Positions 18,605 to 27,568 of a DNA stretch of 38,301 nucleotides are shown one piece after another. The stretch is taken from NCBI GenBank assembly GCA_900544265.1, contig UQUQ01000023.1:1-38301 (forward strand), written 5' to 3'. The notes below the pieces were generated by a model. It had not been told where the DNA came from and did no database searches. It was given only the letters and a program-made list of their open reading frames with translations. The position numbers and the translations under genes were made by a program. Source of the stretch: an uncultured Alistipes sp. GTDB lineage: Bacteria; Bacteroidota; Bacteroidia; Bacteroidales; Rikenellaceae. How positions within the stretch are numbered: the first letter of the stretch is position 1; each line of letters begins with the position of its first letter.

Positions 18605-19654
18605 TTAAAGAATGAGCATCGCGTCGCCGTAGGTGCCGAAGCGGTAGCCCTCTTCGCGGGCGACCCGGTAGGCCTCCATGACGAGGTCGTAGCCGCCGAA
18701 GGCCGCCACCATCATCAGCTGCGTCGAGTAGGGCAGGTGGAAGTTGGAGACCATGGCGTCGGCCACGGTGAAGTCGTAGGGTGCGAAGATGAACTTGTTG
18801 GTCCACCCCTCCATGGGCTTGATCATGCCGTGGGTCGAGACGGCCGTCTCGATCGTGCGCATGACCGTCGTGCCGATGGCGACGACCTTGTGTCCGGTGC
18901 GTTTGGCGTTGTTTACGGCCTGGGCGGCCTCCTCCGTGACGAAGAACTGCTCGGAGTCCATCTTGTGCTTGGAGAGGTCCTCGACGTCGACCGTGCGGAA
19001 GTTGCCCAGTCCGACGTGCAGCGTGATGAAGGCCGAGTCGATGCCCTTGATCTCCATGCGCTTGAGCAGGTGCTTCGAGAAGTGCATGCCGGCCGTCGGG
19101 GCGGCCACGGCCCCCTCGTGGCGGGCGAAGATCGTCTGGTAGCGTTCGGCATCCTCGGGTTCGACCTTCTCGCGCACCCACTTCGGCAGGGGCGTTTCGC
19201 CGAGGCTGAAGAGCGTGCGCTTGAACTCCTCGTAAGAGCCGTCGAAGAGGAAGCGCAGCGTGCGGCCGCGCGAGGTGGTGTTGTCGATCACCTCGGCCAC
19301 GAGCAGGTCGTCGTCGCCGAAGTAGAGCTTGTTGCCGATGCGGATCTTGCGGGCCGGGTCAACCAGCACGTCCCACAGCCGCAGCTCGCGGTTCAGTTCG
19401 CGCAGCAGGAAGATCTCGATCTCGGCGCCGGTCTTCTCCTTGTTGCCGTAGAGGCGGGCCGGAAAGACCTTCGTGTCGTTGAACACGAAGAGGTCCTTCT
19501 CCTCGAAGTAGTCGATGATATCCTTGAAGATGCGGTGTTCGATGGTTCCCTTCGCCCGGTTGATGACCATCAGCCGCGCGTCGTCGCGGTTCTCGGTCGG
19601 ATATTTGGCCAGCATTTCCGGCGAAAACTCATATCCGTATTGCGATAGTTTCAT
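18605..19654 (-). CDS. queA: S-adenosylmethionine:tRNA ribosyltransferase-isomerase QueA
   Basis: A 349-residue QueA, the usual length for the family. QueA moves the ribosyl part of SAM onto preQ1-modified tRNA to form epoxyqueuosine at the wobble base of GUN anticodons. Characteristic blocks are [13 protein letters not shown] near 58-70, [10 protein letters not shown] near 189-198, [11 protein letters not shown] near 217-227, [10 protein letters not shown] near 266-275 and [19 protein letters not shown] near 308-326. The start codon overlaps the truB stop as ATGA (19651-19654), so the two tRNA-modification genes are coupled. No preQ1 riboswitch was seen nearby. queA is the last gene of the run that starts upstream with yfhO. 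Confidence 0.96.
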   Translation of the reverse strand: MKLSQYGYEFSPEMLAKYPTENRDDARLMVINRAKGTIEHRIFKDIIDYFEEKDLFVFNDTKVFPARLYGNKEKTGAEIEIFLLRELNRELRLWDVLVDPARKIRIGNKLYFGDDDLLVAEVIDNTTSRGRTLRFLFDGSYEEFKRTLFSLGETPLPKWVREKVEPEDAERYQTIFARHEGAVAAPTAGMHFSKHLLKRMEIKGIDSAFITLHVGLGNFRTVDVEDLSKHKMDSEQFFVTEEAAQAVNNAKRTGHKVVAIGTTVMRTIETAVSTHGMIKPMEGWTNKFIFAPYDFTVADAMVSNFHLPYSTQLMMVAAFGGYDLVMEAYRVAREEGYRFGTYGDAMLIL

Positions 19655-20433
19655 GCTTCAGTGCTCTTTTTTGCGTTCGGGAGGTGAGACAGATTATTTT
19701 CTATACGCAGAAAATCCCGTTTTGTTTCAAGTTCTTGCAGTTTTTCCAGAAAATCCTCCAGCTGCCAGGCGTTGTCCACCGTGAAACCGCCGCTGCGCGT
19801 GCGGCGCAGCGAGGTCAGGTGGGCGCCGCTGCGGAGGCTTTCGCCGATCTCGCGGGCCAGCGAGCGGATGTAGGTGCCCTTGCTGCAGCGCACGCGGATG
19901 CGGATGCGCGGCAGTTCGCATTCGAGCAGCTCCATTTCGTAGATCGTGATGAGCGCCTGCCGCACGGCGACCTCCTCGCCGGCGCGGGCCAGGTCGTAGG
20001 CGCGCGTGCCGTCGATCTTCTTGGCCGAGTAGACGGGCGGGGTCTGCAACCGCTCGCCCGTGAGCGAGGCGAGGGCCTCCAGCACGGCCTCGCGCGTGAT
20101 GTGTTCCCAGGGGTAGGTCCGGTCGACGGGGTGTTCCAGGTCGAAGCTCGGGGTCGTGGCCCCCAGCATCACGTCGGCCACGTACTCCTTCTCCTCGGCC
20201 TGGAGCGCGTCGACGAGCTTCGTCGCGCGGCCGATGCAGACGAGCAGCACGCCCGTGGCCAGCGGGTCGAGCGTCCCGGCGTGCCCCACCTTGATTTTGC
20301 GGTATCCCAGCTTGCGGAGCGTGAACTTCACCTTGCGGACCACGTCCGTCGAGGTCCACTCCAGCGGTTTGTCCACGACGGCGATATAGCCCTCCTCGAA
20401 GTTGATGCCCCGCAGGTCCTGTGTTGGCTTCAT
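19651..20433 (-). CDS. truB: tRNA pseudouridine-55 synthase TruB
   Basis: A 260-residue TruB, which makes pseudouridine at position 55 in the T-arm of tRNA. The catalytic block [12 protein letters not shown] is at residues 50-61 with the nucleophile D56. The RNA-binding segment [14 protein letters not shown] is near 190-203. ATG 20433 gives the normal N-terminus ([15 protein letters not shown]); the frame remains open further upstream but without family similarity. A short C-terminal extension of about 25 residues after the core is of unknown meaning. The gene overlaps queA by four bases and follows uppP by 44 bp. Confidence 0.95.
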   Translation of the reverse strand: MKPTQDLRGINFEEGYIAVVDKPLEWTSTDVVRKVKFTLRKLGYRKIKVGHAGTLDPLATGVLLVCIGRATKLVDALQAEEKEYVADVMLGATTPSFDLEHPVDRTYPWEHITREAVLEALASLTGERLQTPPVYSAKKIDGTRAYDLARAGEEVAVRQALITIYEMELLECELPRIRIRVRCSKGTYIRSLAREIGESLRSGAHLTSLRRTRSGGFTVDNAWQLEDFLEKLQELETKRDFLRIENNLSHLPNAKKSTEA

Positions 20434-20477
20434 TCCGTAGGTTGTGTTCCGTGTATCGGGTTTGCGGTCGGAGCGGA

Positions 20478-21269
20478 TCAGAAGATGTAGCTCAGGATCG
20501 AGACGATGCCCACCGCGGCGCAGTAGAGGGCGAACCAGATGAGTTTGCCGCGCTTGACGACCTCGAGCATGAACTTGCAGGCGAGGCATCCGGTGATGAA
20601 CGAGGCGATGAACCCGGCGGCGAGCACTCCGCCGTCGACTCCGGCCGTCAGTTCGCCGCTGACGGCCTGCAGGAAGGTCTCGCCCAGAATGGGAATCAGC
20701 ACCATGAGGAACGAGAACTGCGCCACGGCCGTCTTCTTGTTGCCGAGCAGCAGGCCCGTGGCGATCGTCGAGCCCGAGCGCGAGAGGCCCGGCATGGCGG
20801 CACAGGCCTGGGCCAGGCCGATGATGAAGGCGTCGCGGTAGGAGATCGTCTCTTTCTGCCGCGGCTTGGCGTAGTAGGCGAAGGCGAGCAGCGCGGCCGT
20901 AAGCAGCAGCATGGCTCCGACGATGGCGAGGATGCCCGGGGATTCGAGCATGGCGTTGAGCTGGTCCTTCAGGAGGAATCCGACGATGCCGATCGGGATC
21001 ATCGAGAGCAGGAGCTTCAGCACGTAGGCCTGCTCCTCGTTGAAGCGGCGCGAGAAGAGCCCGCGCAGCAGGCGCTGAATCTCGCTCCAGAGCACCACGA
21101 TCGTGCTCAGGACCGTTCCGGCGTGCAGCGCCACGTCGAAGGTGAGGTTTTCTTTGAGCTCCACGCCGAGGAGCTCCTTGGCGATTTGCAGGTGTCCGCT
21201 GCTCGATACGGGCAGGAACTCCGTGATACCCTGCACGATGCCGAGCAGGATGGCTTGCAGTGTGTCCAT
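20478..21269 (-). CDS. uppP: Undecaprenyl-diphosphate phosphatase UppP/BacA
   Basis: A 263-residue integral membrane protein of the BacA family, all hydrophobic helices with short loops. The conserved active-site blocks are present: [14 protein letters not shown] at residues 14-27 (E17, S23, H26) and the second inverted-repeat motif [10 protein letters not shown] near 157-166 (Arg and Ser). It dephosphorylates undecaprenyl diphosphate to recycle the lipid carrier for wall and surface polysaccharides, and confers some bacitracin resistance when abundant. Neighbours ftsX and truB are those usually seen in Bacteroidales. Confidence 0.96.
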   Translation of the reverse strand: MDTLQAILLGIVQGITEFLPVSSSGHLQIAKELLGVELKENLTFDVALHAGTVLSTIVVLWSEIQRLLRGLFSRRFNEEQAYVLKLLLSMIPIGIVGFLLKDQLNAMLESPGILAIVGAMLLLTAALLAFAYYAKPRQKETISYRDAFIIGLAQACAAMPGLSRSGSTIATGLLLGNKKTAVAQFSFLMVLIPILGETFLQAVSGELTAGVDGGVLAAGFIASFITGCLACKFMLEVVKRGKLIWFALYCAAVGIVSILSYIF

Positions 21270-21303
21270 GTTTCTTTATTCGGTTTTTGGGTTTGGGTCT
21301 CTC

Positions 21304-21567
21304 TTATCGGTCATAGCGCTTCATGATGCCGAAGATCTCGGTGACGAAGCCGGCGATGACCAGGATCGGGGCCAGCGTGATGCGGCGCCAGGAGAACATG
21401 GCGTAGTTGAACTCGTCGGGCGAGTCGCTGCCGCCGCCCGCCATGAGGATGAACCCGAGGAGGATGACGGCGAAGCCGACGGCCAGGATGATGTAGTTGC
21501 GGCGCGTGAGCGGCATGCGGGGATTCTCCTGTGCGGGCTCCGTGGATTTCTTGTTCGCTTGTTTCAT
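21304..21567 (-). CDS. DUF3098 family small membrane protein
   Basis: An 87-residue protein with a basic N-terminal tail (1-24), a first membrane segment at about 25-44 (NYIILAVGFAVILLGFILMAG), a short acidic loop (DSPDEFNYAMF) and a second membrane segment at about 62-81. This is the layout of DUF3098, a Bacteroidota family regularly found between ftsX and uppP. No function is known. It starts 4 bp after the ftsX stop and is clearly cotranscribed. Confidence 0.88.
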   Translation of the reverse strand: MKQANKKSTEPAQENPRMPLTRRNYIILAVGFAVILLGFILMAGGGSDSPDEFNYAMFSWRRITLAPILVIAGFVTEIFGIMKRYDR

Positions 21568-21571
21568 GCAA

Positions 21572-22453
21572 TTAATAGAGGTATATCTTGTTGGACTTCA
21601 TGTTGACGAACTTGTTGAGGGCGATGACGGTGAAGAGTCCCGAGATGACGATGCCCCCGACGATCATCGCTCCGGCGATGATGGCGATGCGGATCGCCTC
21701 GGTGACGCTTGTCAGCTCGGGCACGGCCTCGTTGAGCCCGTAGACCGCCAGGCAGAAGAGCGCCGAGGCGGCCACGCCCGAGAGGATGCCCTGCTTGATG
21801 CTGCTGCCCAGGAACGGACGCATGATGAACCACTTGGTCGCCCCGACGAGCTTCATCGTGTTGATGAGGTAGCGTTTCGAGAAGATCGCCAGCCGGATCG
21901 TGTTGCTGAGCAGGATGAGCGAGATGACGAGCAGCGCCCCGCCGAAGAGCAGCAGCACGAGCCGGATCTTGCCGACGGTGGCGTGCAGCCGCTGGGCCAT
22001 GCGGGCGGGGTAGGAGACGTGCTCGACGCCCGGCAGGTGCTCCGCGGCGGCGAGGAAGCCCTCCAGCAGCACCGTATCGGCCGAGGCGGCCGTGAGGGTC
22101 AGCTCGTAGGAGTCGAGCAGGGGGTTCTCGCCGAGCACCTCCTCGAACTGGCTGCCGAACATCTTGCGGAACTCGGCGTCGTCGGCCTTCTCCTCGCGCG
22201 GGACGAAGGCGATCGTGCCGACGATCTCCTCGGCCGAGAGGGCCGCGGCGATCCGCTCCTTCTCTTCGTCGGAGAGCCCGTTTTTCAGCTCCACGCTCAC
22301 GGAGATGCTCTCCTGGAGCGTGTCGGCGACCTTCATTGCCGCCACCATGAGGTATCCTACCGAACCGAGCAGGAAGAGCACCAGCGTGATGCTGACCGTC
22401 GATACGATGTAGGAGTTGCGCACCTTGCGCTTGAGTCTCTTGTCGTCTTTCAT
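21572..22453 (-). CDS. ftsX: Cell division ABC transporter permease-like protein FtsX
   Basis: A 293-residue FtsX: a cytoplasmic N-terminus, a first membrane helix at about 17-42, an extracytoplasmic domain to about 163, then three helices at about 165-190, 212-237 and 254-279. The segment NTIRLAIFSKRYLINTMKLVGATKWFI (split across residues 189-216) is the conserved coupling region that contacts the FtsE ATPase. FtsEX activates peptidoglycan hydrolases at the division site. ftsE is not in this window, as is common in Bacteroidota. It is separated from yfhO by 67 bp containing a run of nine G. Confidence 0.93.
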   Translation of the reverse strand: MKDDKRLKRKVRNSYIVSTVSITLVLFLLGSVGYLMVAAMKVADTLQESISVSVELKNGLSDEEKERIAAALSAEEIVGTIAFVPREEKADDAEFRKMFGSQFEEVLGENPLLDSYELTLTAASADTVLLEGFLAAAEHLPGVEHVSYPARMAQRLHATVGKIRLVLLLFGGALLVISLILLSNTIRLAIFSKRYLINTMKLVGATKWFIMRPFLGSSIKQGILSGVAASALFCLAVYGLNEAVPELTSVTEAIRIAIIAGAMIVGGIVISGLFTVIALNKFVNMKSNKIYLY

Positions 22454-22474
22454 ACCTTGCAGTTTGCTTTTCGC

Positions 22475-22483
22475 GGGGGGGGG
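22475..22483. repeat. Homopolymer tract of nine G between yfhO and ftsX
   Basis: Nine consecutive G on the plus strand (C on the coding strand) sit in the 67-bp gap upstream of ftsX. Such tracts are prone to slippage. It could alter leader length or simply be a site of sequencing error. Confidence 0.8.
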
Positions 22484-22520
22484 TGCGGGGCGTTCGCGCT
22501 CCGACCGCCCGCCTGCCGCC

Positions 22521-25058
22521 CTATTCGGCGGCGTTTGTCGCCTCTTGCCGCCCGTTGCCGCGCCGCTTCCGGCGCACGGCCAGCACGACCGCCGCTGCGG
22601 CGGAGACCAGAATCACGACCGAGCAGATGCCCGTGACGGTCTCGGCCGCCCGCCAGCCCGGGGCGCGGAAGCGCCATTCGACGACGTGCGTCCCGGCCGG
22701 GAGGCGCATCGCCCGCAGCACGTAGTCGGCGCGGAAGGCGGGGGCCTCCTCGCCGTCGATCGTGGCCGTCCAGCCCTTGTCGTAGTATATCTCCGAGAAG
22801 ACCGCCACGGCCTCCGCGGGGGTCGAGTATTCGTAGCGCAGGCGGTTGGCGTGGTATTCCACGAGGGCGATCGAGCGGCCGGGGAGCGTGTCGGCCGCGG
22901 CTGCGGCCGGCAGTTGGGCGAGGGGCAGGTCCCGGGCGGCGATCACGGCCGTCGTCTTCAGGTCGGTCTTGCCGAGCAGGTCGATCTCCTGCCGGGCGTC
23001 TTCCGCCGTGACGAGGCGGTCGACGAACCACGCCGCCCCGTTGGCCGTCGTGCGCAGCTGCGCGACGGGCTGCCCATCCTCACCGGGCAGAATCAGGTAG
23101 CGCGTATTGAGCATGTCGAGCACCCCTTCGTCGAGCTGCGACAGGTAGCGGTCGATCAGGTCCTGATAGCGTGCGAGCTTGGCGCCGTGGTATCCGCCGA
23201 CGGAGCGGTGGAAATAGGAGGTCGTGGCGTCGTTGAAGGGGCTGACCGTGAGGTTGAGCACGCGGAATCCCGGGGTCCTGTCGGCCAGGATGGCCTTGTC
23301 GGCGGCCGTGGCGGTGATCTGCCGGCGGCGCGGCGAGACGAAATCCTCCGACGAGAGGAAGCGCAGGTCCACCGGCACGAGGTCCAGCAGCACGACGCCG
23401 CCGAGCAGCGCCACGAGCCCTCCGCGGCGGATGCGTCCGAAGGCGAAGAGCGCCACGCCGCCCGCCGCGAGGGCGATCATCAGCAGCGAGCGCCAGGCAT
23501 CGGCCTGCATCATCGCCGCGCGGTCGGCGGCCATGGCGGCGCCGATCGCCTCGCCCATCTCGACGTCCATGCCGCGGTCGATATACTCCTGCATGCCGTT
23601 GGACTGGAAGAGCTGGTGGAACTGGTCGGTCATCAGCACGGTGCTCTCCCCGCGACCGAGGTCGAAGAGCGAGCCGCCGGCGACGGCCAGCAGCAGGCAC
23701 AGCCCGCCGGTGACGCCCCCGGCCCACGCCAGGGCGCGCAGCAGCCGTTTGCGGGGCACGTCGCCGCGCCACAGCCGCATGAGGGCCATCGCCCCGAGCA
23801 GCGGCACGGCCCACTGCACGACGACGAGCGTCATCGAGACCGTGCGGAACTTGTCGTATCCGGGCAGCAGCTTGAAGGCCAGCTCGGTGAATGCCATGAA
23901 GTTGCGGCCCCAGGCCAGCAGCAGCATCACCGCGCAGACGGCCACGATCCACCAGCGGTTGCGGCCGCGCACGAGCAGGGCGCCCAGCACCGCGAGGAAG
24001 AGGGCCGCGGCCCCGAGGTAGGTCGGCCCGGCCGTGTAGGGCTGCGTGCCCCAGTAGGCGGGCAGCTGCCGTTCGATGCCCCGCAGGCCGTATTCGTTGG
24101 CCGTGGCGGCCACCTGCCCGTCCGACGGGAAGGTCCTGCCCGAGTCGCGCCCCATGAAGTCGGGCACGAGCAGGTTCAGCGTCTCCGCGCGGCCGTAGCT
24201 CCACGCCGTGGCGTAGTCGAGGTCGAGTCCCCGGTCCGAACTCTCCGGGTTCTGCGTTTCGGCCGTGGCGGCGAGTTCCGACCCGCCGCGGATGGTCTCC
24301 TTCGCGTGCCGGGCCGTGTACCACAGGGGCGCGAAGTTCGACCCCACGGCCAGCAGTCCCGCGGCGGCCAGCACGGCCGTGCGCCGCAGAAACTCCTTCA
24401 GGTGCCTTTCACGCAGGGCGACGATGCCCTCGCTGATCCAGAAGGCGGCCATCGCCAGCAGGAAGTAGTAGGTGATCTGCGGGTGGTTGGCGCCGATCTC
24501 GAGCGATGCGGCGAGGGCCGTGACGGCCGCTCCGGCCCAGAGGTTTCCGCGCAGGGTCATCCAGGCGCCGCCCATCATCAGCGGAGCGTAGACCAGCGCC
24601 CACATCTTGGTGACGTGGCCCGCGCCGATGATGAGCAGGAAGTAGGTCGAGAGTCCGTAGGCGAGCGCCGGGACGATGCCCACCCACGGATCGACGCCGC
24701 AGACGAGCAGCATGAGCCACATCGAGACCATGGCGAAGAAGAGGAACCCGGCCGGCGTGTCGATCAGGCGCGTGATGCGGCCCACGGTGTTCTTGACCAG
24801 CTGCGCGGGGTAGGCGACGTTGATCAGGTAGGCGGGCATGCCCGAGAACATGCCGCCCGTCCACTGCGGGTCCTCGCCCGTCGCCTCGCGCGTCTGGTAA
24901 ATATCCCGCGACATGCCCTCGTACTGGAGCACGTCGTGCTGGGGCAGCACCTCGCCGCGGAACTGCGGCGCGAAGTAGAGGACGCTCACGAGCAGGAAAA
25001 CCGCAAGAGCGGCCGCGGCGGCCACCCACCTCTTTTTCGTATCTTTCTGAAAAACCAT
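22521..25058 (-). CDS. YfhO family large membrane protein
   Basis: An 845-residue protein with about a dozen hydrophobic segments between residues 12 and about 500, a further one near 530-545 and a last one near 800-820. A soluble beta-rich domain lies between the last two. Features of the Bacteroidota YfhO family (GT-C-like fold) are LPQHDVLQYEGMSRD at 38-52 and WTGGMFSGMPAYLIN near 66-80. In Gram-positive bacteria YfhO glycosylates lipoteichoic acid, so this protein probably transfers a sugar from a lipid donor to an envelope acceptor, but the acceptor here is unknown. It starts the minus-strand run that continues through queA. A perfect -7 element is 23 bp upstream. Confidence 0.85.
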   Translation of the reverse strand: MVFQKDTKKRWVAAAAALAVFLLVSVLYFAPQFRGEVLPQHDVLQYEGMSRDIYQTREATGEDPQWTGGMFSGMPAYLINVAYPAQLVKNTVGRITRLIDTPAGFLFFAMVSMWLMLLVCGVDPWVGIVPALAYGLSTYFLLIIGAGHVTKMWALVYAPLMMGGAWMTLRGNLWAGAAVTALAASLEIGANHPQITYYFLLAMAAFWISEGIVALRERHLKEFLRRTAVLAAAGLLAVGSNFAPLWYTARHAKETIRGGSELAATAETQNPESSDRGLDLDYATAWSYGRAETLNLLVPDFMGRDSGRTFPSDGQVAATANEYGLRGIERQLPAYWGTQPYTAGPTYLGAAALFLAVLGALLVRGRNRWWIVAVCAVMLLLAWGRNFMAFTELAFKLLPGYDKFRTVSMTLVVVQWAVPLLGAMALMRLWRGDVPRKRLLRALAWAGGVTGGLCLLLAVAGGSLFDLGRGESTVLMTDQFHQLFQSNGMQEYIDRGMDVEMGEAIGAAMAADRAAMMQADAWRSLLMIALAAGGVALFAFGRIRRGGLVALLGGVVLLDLVPVDLRFLSSEDFVSPRRRQITATAADKAILADRTPGFRVLNLTVSPFNDATTSYFHRSVGGYHGAKLARYQDLIDRYLSQLDEGVLDMLNTRYLILPGEDGQPVAQLRTTANGAAWFVDRLVTAEDARQEIDLLGKTDLKTTAVIAARDLPLAQLPAAAAADTLPGRSIALVEYHANRLRYEYSTPAEAVAVFSEIYYDKGWTATIDGEEAPAFRADYVLRAMRLPAGTHVVEWRFRAPGWRAAETVTGICSVVILVSAAAAVVLAVRRKRRGNGRQEATNAAE

Positions 25059-25081
25059 TTTTTCAACGCTTAACCAAGGGT

Positions 25082-25089
25082 CAAAGGTA
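25082..25089 (-). promoter_or_regulatory. -7 promoter element for yfhO
   Basis: The minus strand reads TACCTTTG, a perfect TAnnTTTG, 23 bp before the yfhO ATG at 25058. It lies back to back with the plus-strand promoter at 25133. Confidence 0.65.
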
Positions 25090-25132
25090 CGAAAAAATAG
25101 TTACTTGACGCCTCTCTGTCGTGAATTTTGCT

Positions 25133-25140
25133 TATCTTTG
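25133..25140 (+). promoter_or_regulatory. -7 promoter element for the polyprenyl synthase, probably leaderless
   Basis: TATCTTTG is a perfect TAnnTTTG, but only five bases separate it from the ATG at 25146. Transcription would start at or next to the start codon. Confidence 0.65.
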
Positions 25141-25145
25141 CGGAT

Positions 25146-26135
25146 ATGATTACACTCGATTCCATCCGCAACCCCGTTACGGCGGAGCTCGCGGCGTTCG
25201 ACGAATTCGTCGAACGGCAGTTCACGGCCGAGGGGGAGTTGCTCTCCGATATGTTGCGTTATGCGCTTTCGTCGCGCGGCAAGGGTATCCGGCCGCTGCT
25301 GGTCATGCTCTCGGCGGCGATGAACGCCTCCGTGCCGGGTGCGGCGACGGGCCGGCGGGCCTGTCTGGCGGCCATGCTCGTCGAGATGATCCACGTGGCG
25401 TCGCTCATCCACGACGACGTGATCGACGAGGCCGACACGCGGCGCGGCAAGCCTTCGGTCAATGCCCGCTGGCAGTCGCACAAGGCCGTCATCCTGGGCG
25501 ACTACATCCTGGCGCGCAACATGGCCATCGGCCTGACGAGCGGACAGTTCGACCTGGTGACGCACGTCTGCGGCTCGATGGCCGCGCTGTGCGAGGGCGA
25601 GGTGATGCAGGACGAGTGCGCCGAGACGCACGACATGACGCGCCGGACCTATCTCGACATCATCCACAAGAAGACGGCCAGCCTGCTGGGCGTGAGCGCC
25701 TCGGCCGGGGCGCTGGCCGTGGGGGCCACGCGCGACCGGGTGGCGCTCATGCGCCGCTTCGGCGAGGCGCTGGGCATGGCCTTCCAGATGCAGGACGACA
25801 TCCTCGACTATACGCTCTCGGCCCATACGGGCAAGCCCGCGAACAACGACCTGCGCGAGGGCAAGATCACGCTGCCGCTGCTTGCCGTGCTCGAAAAGGT
25901 CTCCGACGAACGGCGCGCCGAGCTGATCGAACGCCTGGGGCGCTGCCGTCAGGACGAAGCCTCGGTGGAGTACCTGCAATGCACCGTGGTCAACGAGGGC
26001 GGCCTGGAGGCGGCGGCCCGGGAGATGCACGCCTACCTCGAGCGGGCCGCGGGGCTGCTCTCCGAATACGAACCCTCGGCGTACCGCACGGCGCTGGTGG
26101 ACCTGTGCGCCTACATCGCCGAGCGCGACCGCTGA
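25146..26135 (+). CDS. Polyprenyl diphosphate synthase (trans-isoprenyl synthase)
   Basis: A 329-residue all-helical prenyltransferase. The first aspartate-rich motif is DDVID at residues 90-94, followed by the substrate-binding arginines (TRRG, R99-R100). The second is DDILD at 217-221. GKGIRP near 45-50 binds the diphosphate of isopentenyl diphosphate. It condenses isopentenyl diphosphate units onto an allylic primer; in Bacteroidales the product is most likely the side chain of menaquinone, which I infer rather than see. ATG 25146 gives the usual N-terminus, and an upstream in-frame TTG lies inside the promoter element. Its -7 box ends 5 bp before the start codon. Confidence 0.92.
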   Translation: MITLDSIRNPVTAELAAFDEFVERQFTAEGELLSDMLRYALSSRGKGIRPLLVMLSAAMNASVPGAATGRRACLAAMLVEMIHVASLIHDDVIDEADTRRGKPSVNARWQSHKAVILGDYILARNMAIGLTSGQFDLVTHVCGSMAALCEGEVMQDECAETHDMTRRTYLDIIHKKTASLLGVSASAGALAVGATRDRVALMRRFGEALGMAFQMQDDILDYTLSAHTGKPANNDLREGKITLPLLAVLEKVSDERRAELIERLGRCRQDEASVEYLQCTVVNEGGLEAAAREMHAYLERAAGLLSEYEPSAYRTALVDLCAYIAERDR

Positions 26136-26179
26136 AACCAACCTGTGAAACTGAAACATTAACCTAAATAAATTCTCAG

Positions 26180-27481
26180 ATGGAACAGAAAAAGAGTTAC
26201 TTTCTGCCTATCGTCGTAATGATCTTCCTCTTCGCCATGATCTCCTTCGTGACGAACCTGGCTTCGCCGATGGGTGACATTCTCAAGTATCAGTTCGGCG
26301 TGCCGAACTGGATGGGTACGCTGGGCGTCTTCGCCAACTTCATCGCCTATGCGATCATGGGTTACCCCGCGGGCACCATGCTGCAGCGTTACGGCTACAA
26401 GAAGACGGCGCTCGTCGCCGTTGCCGTGGGCTTCATCGGCGTCGGTATCCAGACGCTGTCGGGTACGGTCGAGAGCTTCGGCGTCTACCTGCTGGGCGCC
26501 TTCATCGCGGGCTTCTCGATGTGTCTGCTCAACACGGTGGTCAACCCCATGCTGAACCGCCTGGGCGGCGGCGGCAACAAGGGCAACCAGCTGATCCAGA
26601 CGGGCGGCGCCTTCAACTCGCTGAGCGGTACGGCCGTGATCGTGCTGACGGGCCTGCTGATCCCCGAGGGTATCAAGAACGCGCAGATCAGCCACGTCTT
26701 CCCGCTGATGTACGCCGCCCTGGCGATCTTCGCCTTCGCCTTCGTGGTGCTCGCCCTGACGAAGATTCCCGAGAATCCGGTCGATACGAAGAAGAGCGCC
26801 GCCAAGAAGTCCGACAAGTACGGTCCGCTGTCGTTCCGTCACTTCGTGCTGGGCGCCGTGGCGATCTTCGTCTATGTCGGTATCGAGGTCGGCATTCCCA
26901 ACGTGCTGCAGAAGTGGCTGCAGAATCCCGACCTGAATGTGCTGGGCTCGGGCGTCAACGCCGAGGCCGTCGCCGGATCGGTTGCCGCAACCTACTGGCT
27001 GCTGATGCTCGTCGGCCGTCTGGTGGGCGCCGTCATCGGCAGCAAGGTGTCGGCCCGCGCCATGCTCGGCGTCGTGTCGTGCGTGGGTCTGCTCCTGACG
27101 CTGGGTGCGATCCTCGCTCCGGAGGTGGCCGTCAACCTGCCCGTCTTCAACGGAGCCGCCGGCTTCGGTCTGGTGAACGTGCCGGTCAATGCCGCACTGC
27201 TCGTGCTCTGCGGCCTCTGCACCTCGGTGATGTGGGGCGGCATCTTCAACCTCGCCGTCGAGGGGCTGGGCAAGTACACCGAGAAGGCGTCGGGCATCTT
27301 CATGGCGCTGGTTTGCGGCGGCGGTATCCTGCCGCTCCTGCAGAATGCGATCGTCGACATGAGAGGCGGCGTGGGCTACCTGGCCAGCTACTGGGTGATC
27401 GTCGTGGCGCTCGTCTACATGCTCTACTACGCCCTTGTCGGCTCGAAGAACGTCAACAAGGACATTCCCGTCAACGACTGA
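26180..27481 (+). CDS. MFS sugar transporter, FHS (FucP/GluP)-like
   Basis: A 433-residue permease with twelve predicted membrane helices, opening with FLPIVVMIFLFAMISFVTNL. The first half has the FucP-like pattern of a PAGTMLQRYGYKK loop near 63-75 and an asparagine-containing helix (CLLNTVVNPMLNRLG near 115-129). The central loop (KIPENPVDTKKSAAKKSDKYG) is charged and lies near 200-218. FHS proteins import fucose, glucose, galactose or N-acetylglucosamine with protons; the substrate cannot be told from sequence. The gene uses more GGT and CGT codons than its neighbours, a pattern expected of strong expression. It lies 44 bp after the prenyl synthase and ends at a strong terminator. Confidence 0.82.
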   Translation: MEQKKSYFLPIVVMIFLFAMISFVTNLASPMGDILKYQFGVPNWMGTLGVFANFIAYAIMGYPAGTMLQRYGYKKTALVAVAVGFIGVGIQTLSGTVESFGVYLLGAFIAGFSMCLLNTVVNPMLNRLGGGGNKGNQLIQTGGAFNSLSGTAVIVLTGLLIPEGIKNAQISHVFPLMYAALAIFAFAFVVLALTKIPENPVDTKKSAAKKSDKYGPLSFRHFVLGAVAIFVYVGIEVGIPNVLQKWLQNPDLNVLGSGVNAEAVAGSVAATYWLLMLVGRLVGAVIGSKVSARAMLGVVSCVGLLLTLGAILAPEVAVNLPVFNGAAGFGLVNVPVNAALLVLCGLCTSVMWGGIFNLAVEGLGKYTEKASGIFMALVCGGGILPLLQNAIVDMRGGVGYLASYWVIVVALVYMLYYALVGSKNVNKDIPVND

Positions 27482-27506
27482 TCCGCCCGCAGGCGGACGC
27501 AAACAG

Positions 27507-27540
27507 GAAGCCGGACTCCCGACGGGAGCCCGGCTTCTTC
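27507..27540. terminator. Terminator between the MFS gene and the convergent lipoprotein gene
   Basis: GAAGCCGG-A-CTCCC, loop GAC, GGGAG-C-CCGGCTTC forms a 13-bp stem with one mismatch, followed by a T-rich tail (TTCTGTTCC). A smaller hairpin, TCCGCC/GGCGGA, precedes it at 27482-27497. It probably serves both converging genes. Confidence 0.85.
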
Positions 27541-27568
27541 TGTTCCGATGCTTGTCTGCGTGCGGTTT

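Noticed and set aside
18605..20433. A preQ1 riboswitch for queA.
   Set aside because: queA starts inside the truB stop, and no aptamer-like hairpin with an A-rich tail was seen upstream.
22416..25073. An 885-codon open frame on the plus strand opposite yfhO.
   Set aside because: The minus-strand translation is a typical YfhO membrane protein. The plus-strand one is rich in Arg, Gly, His and Gln with no domain.
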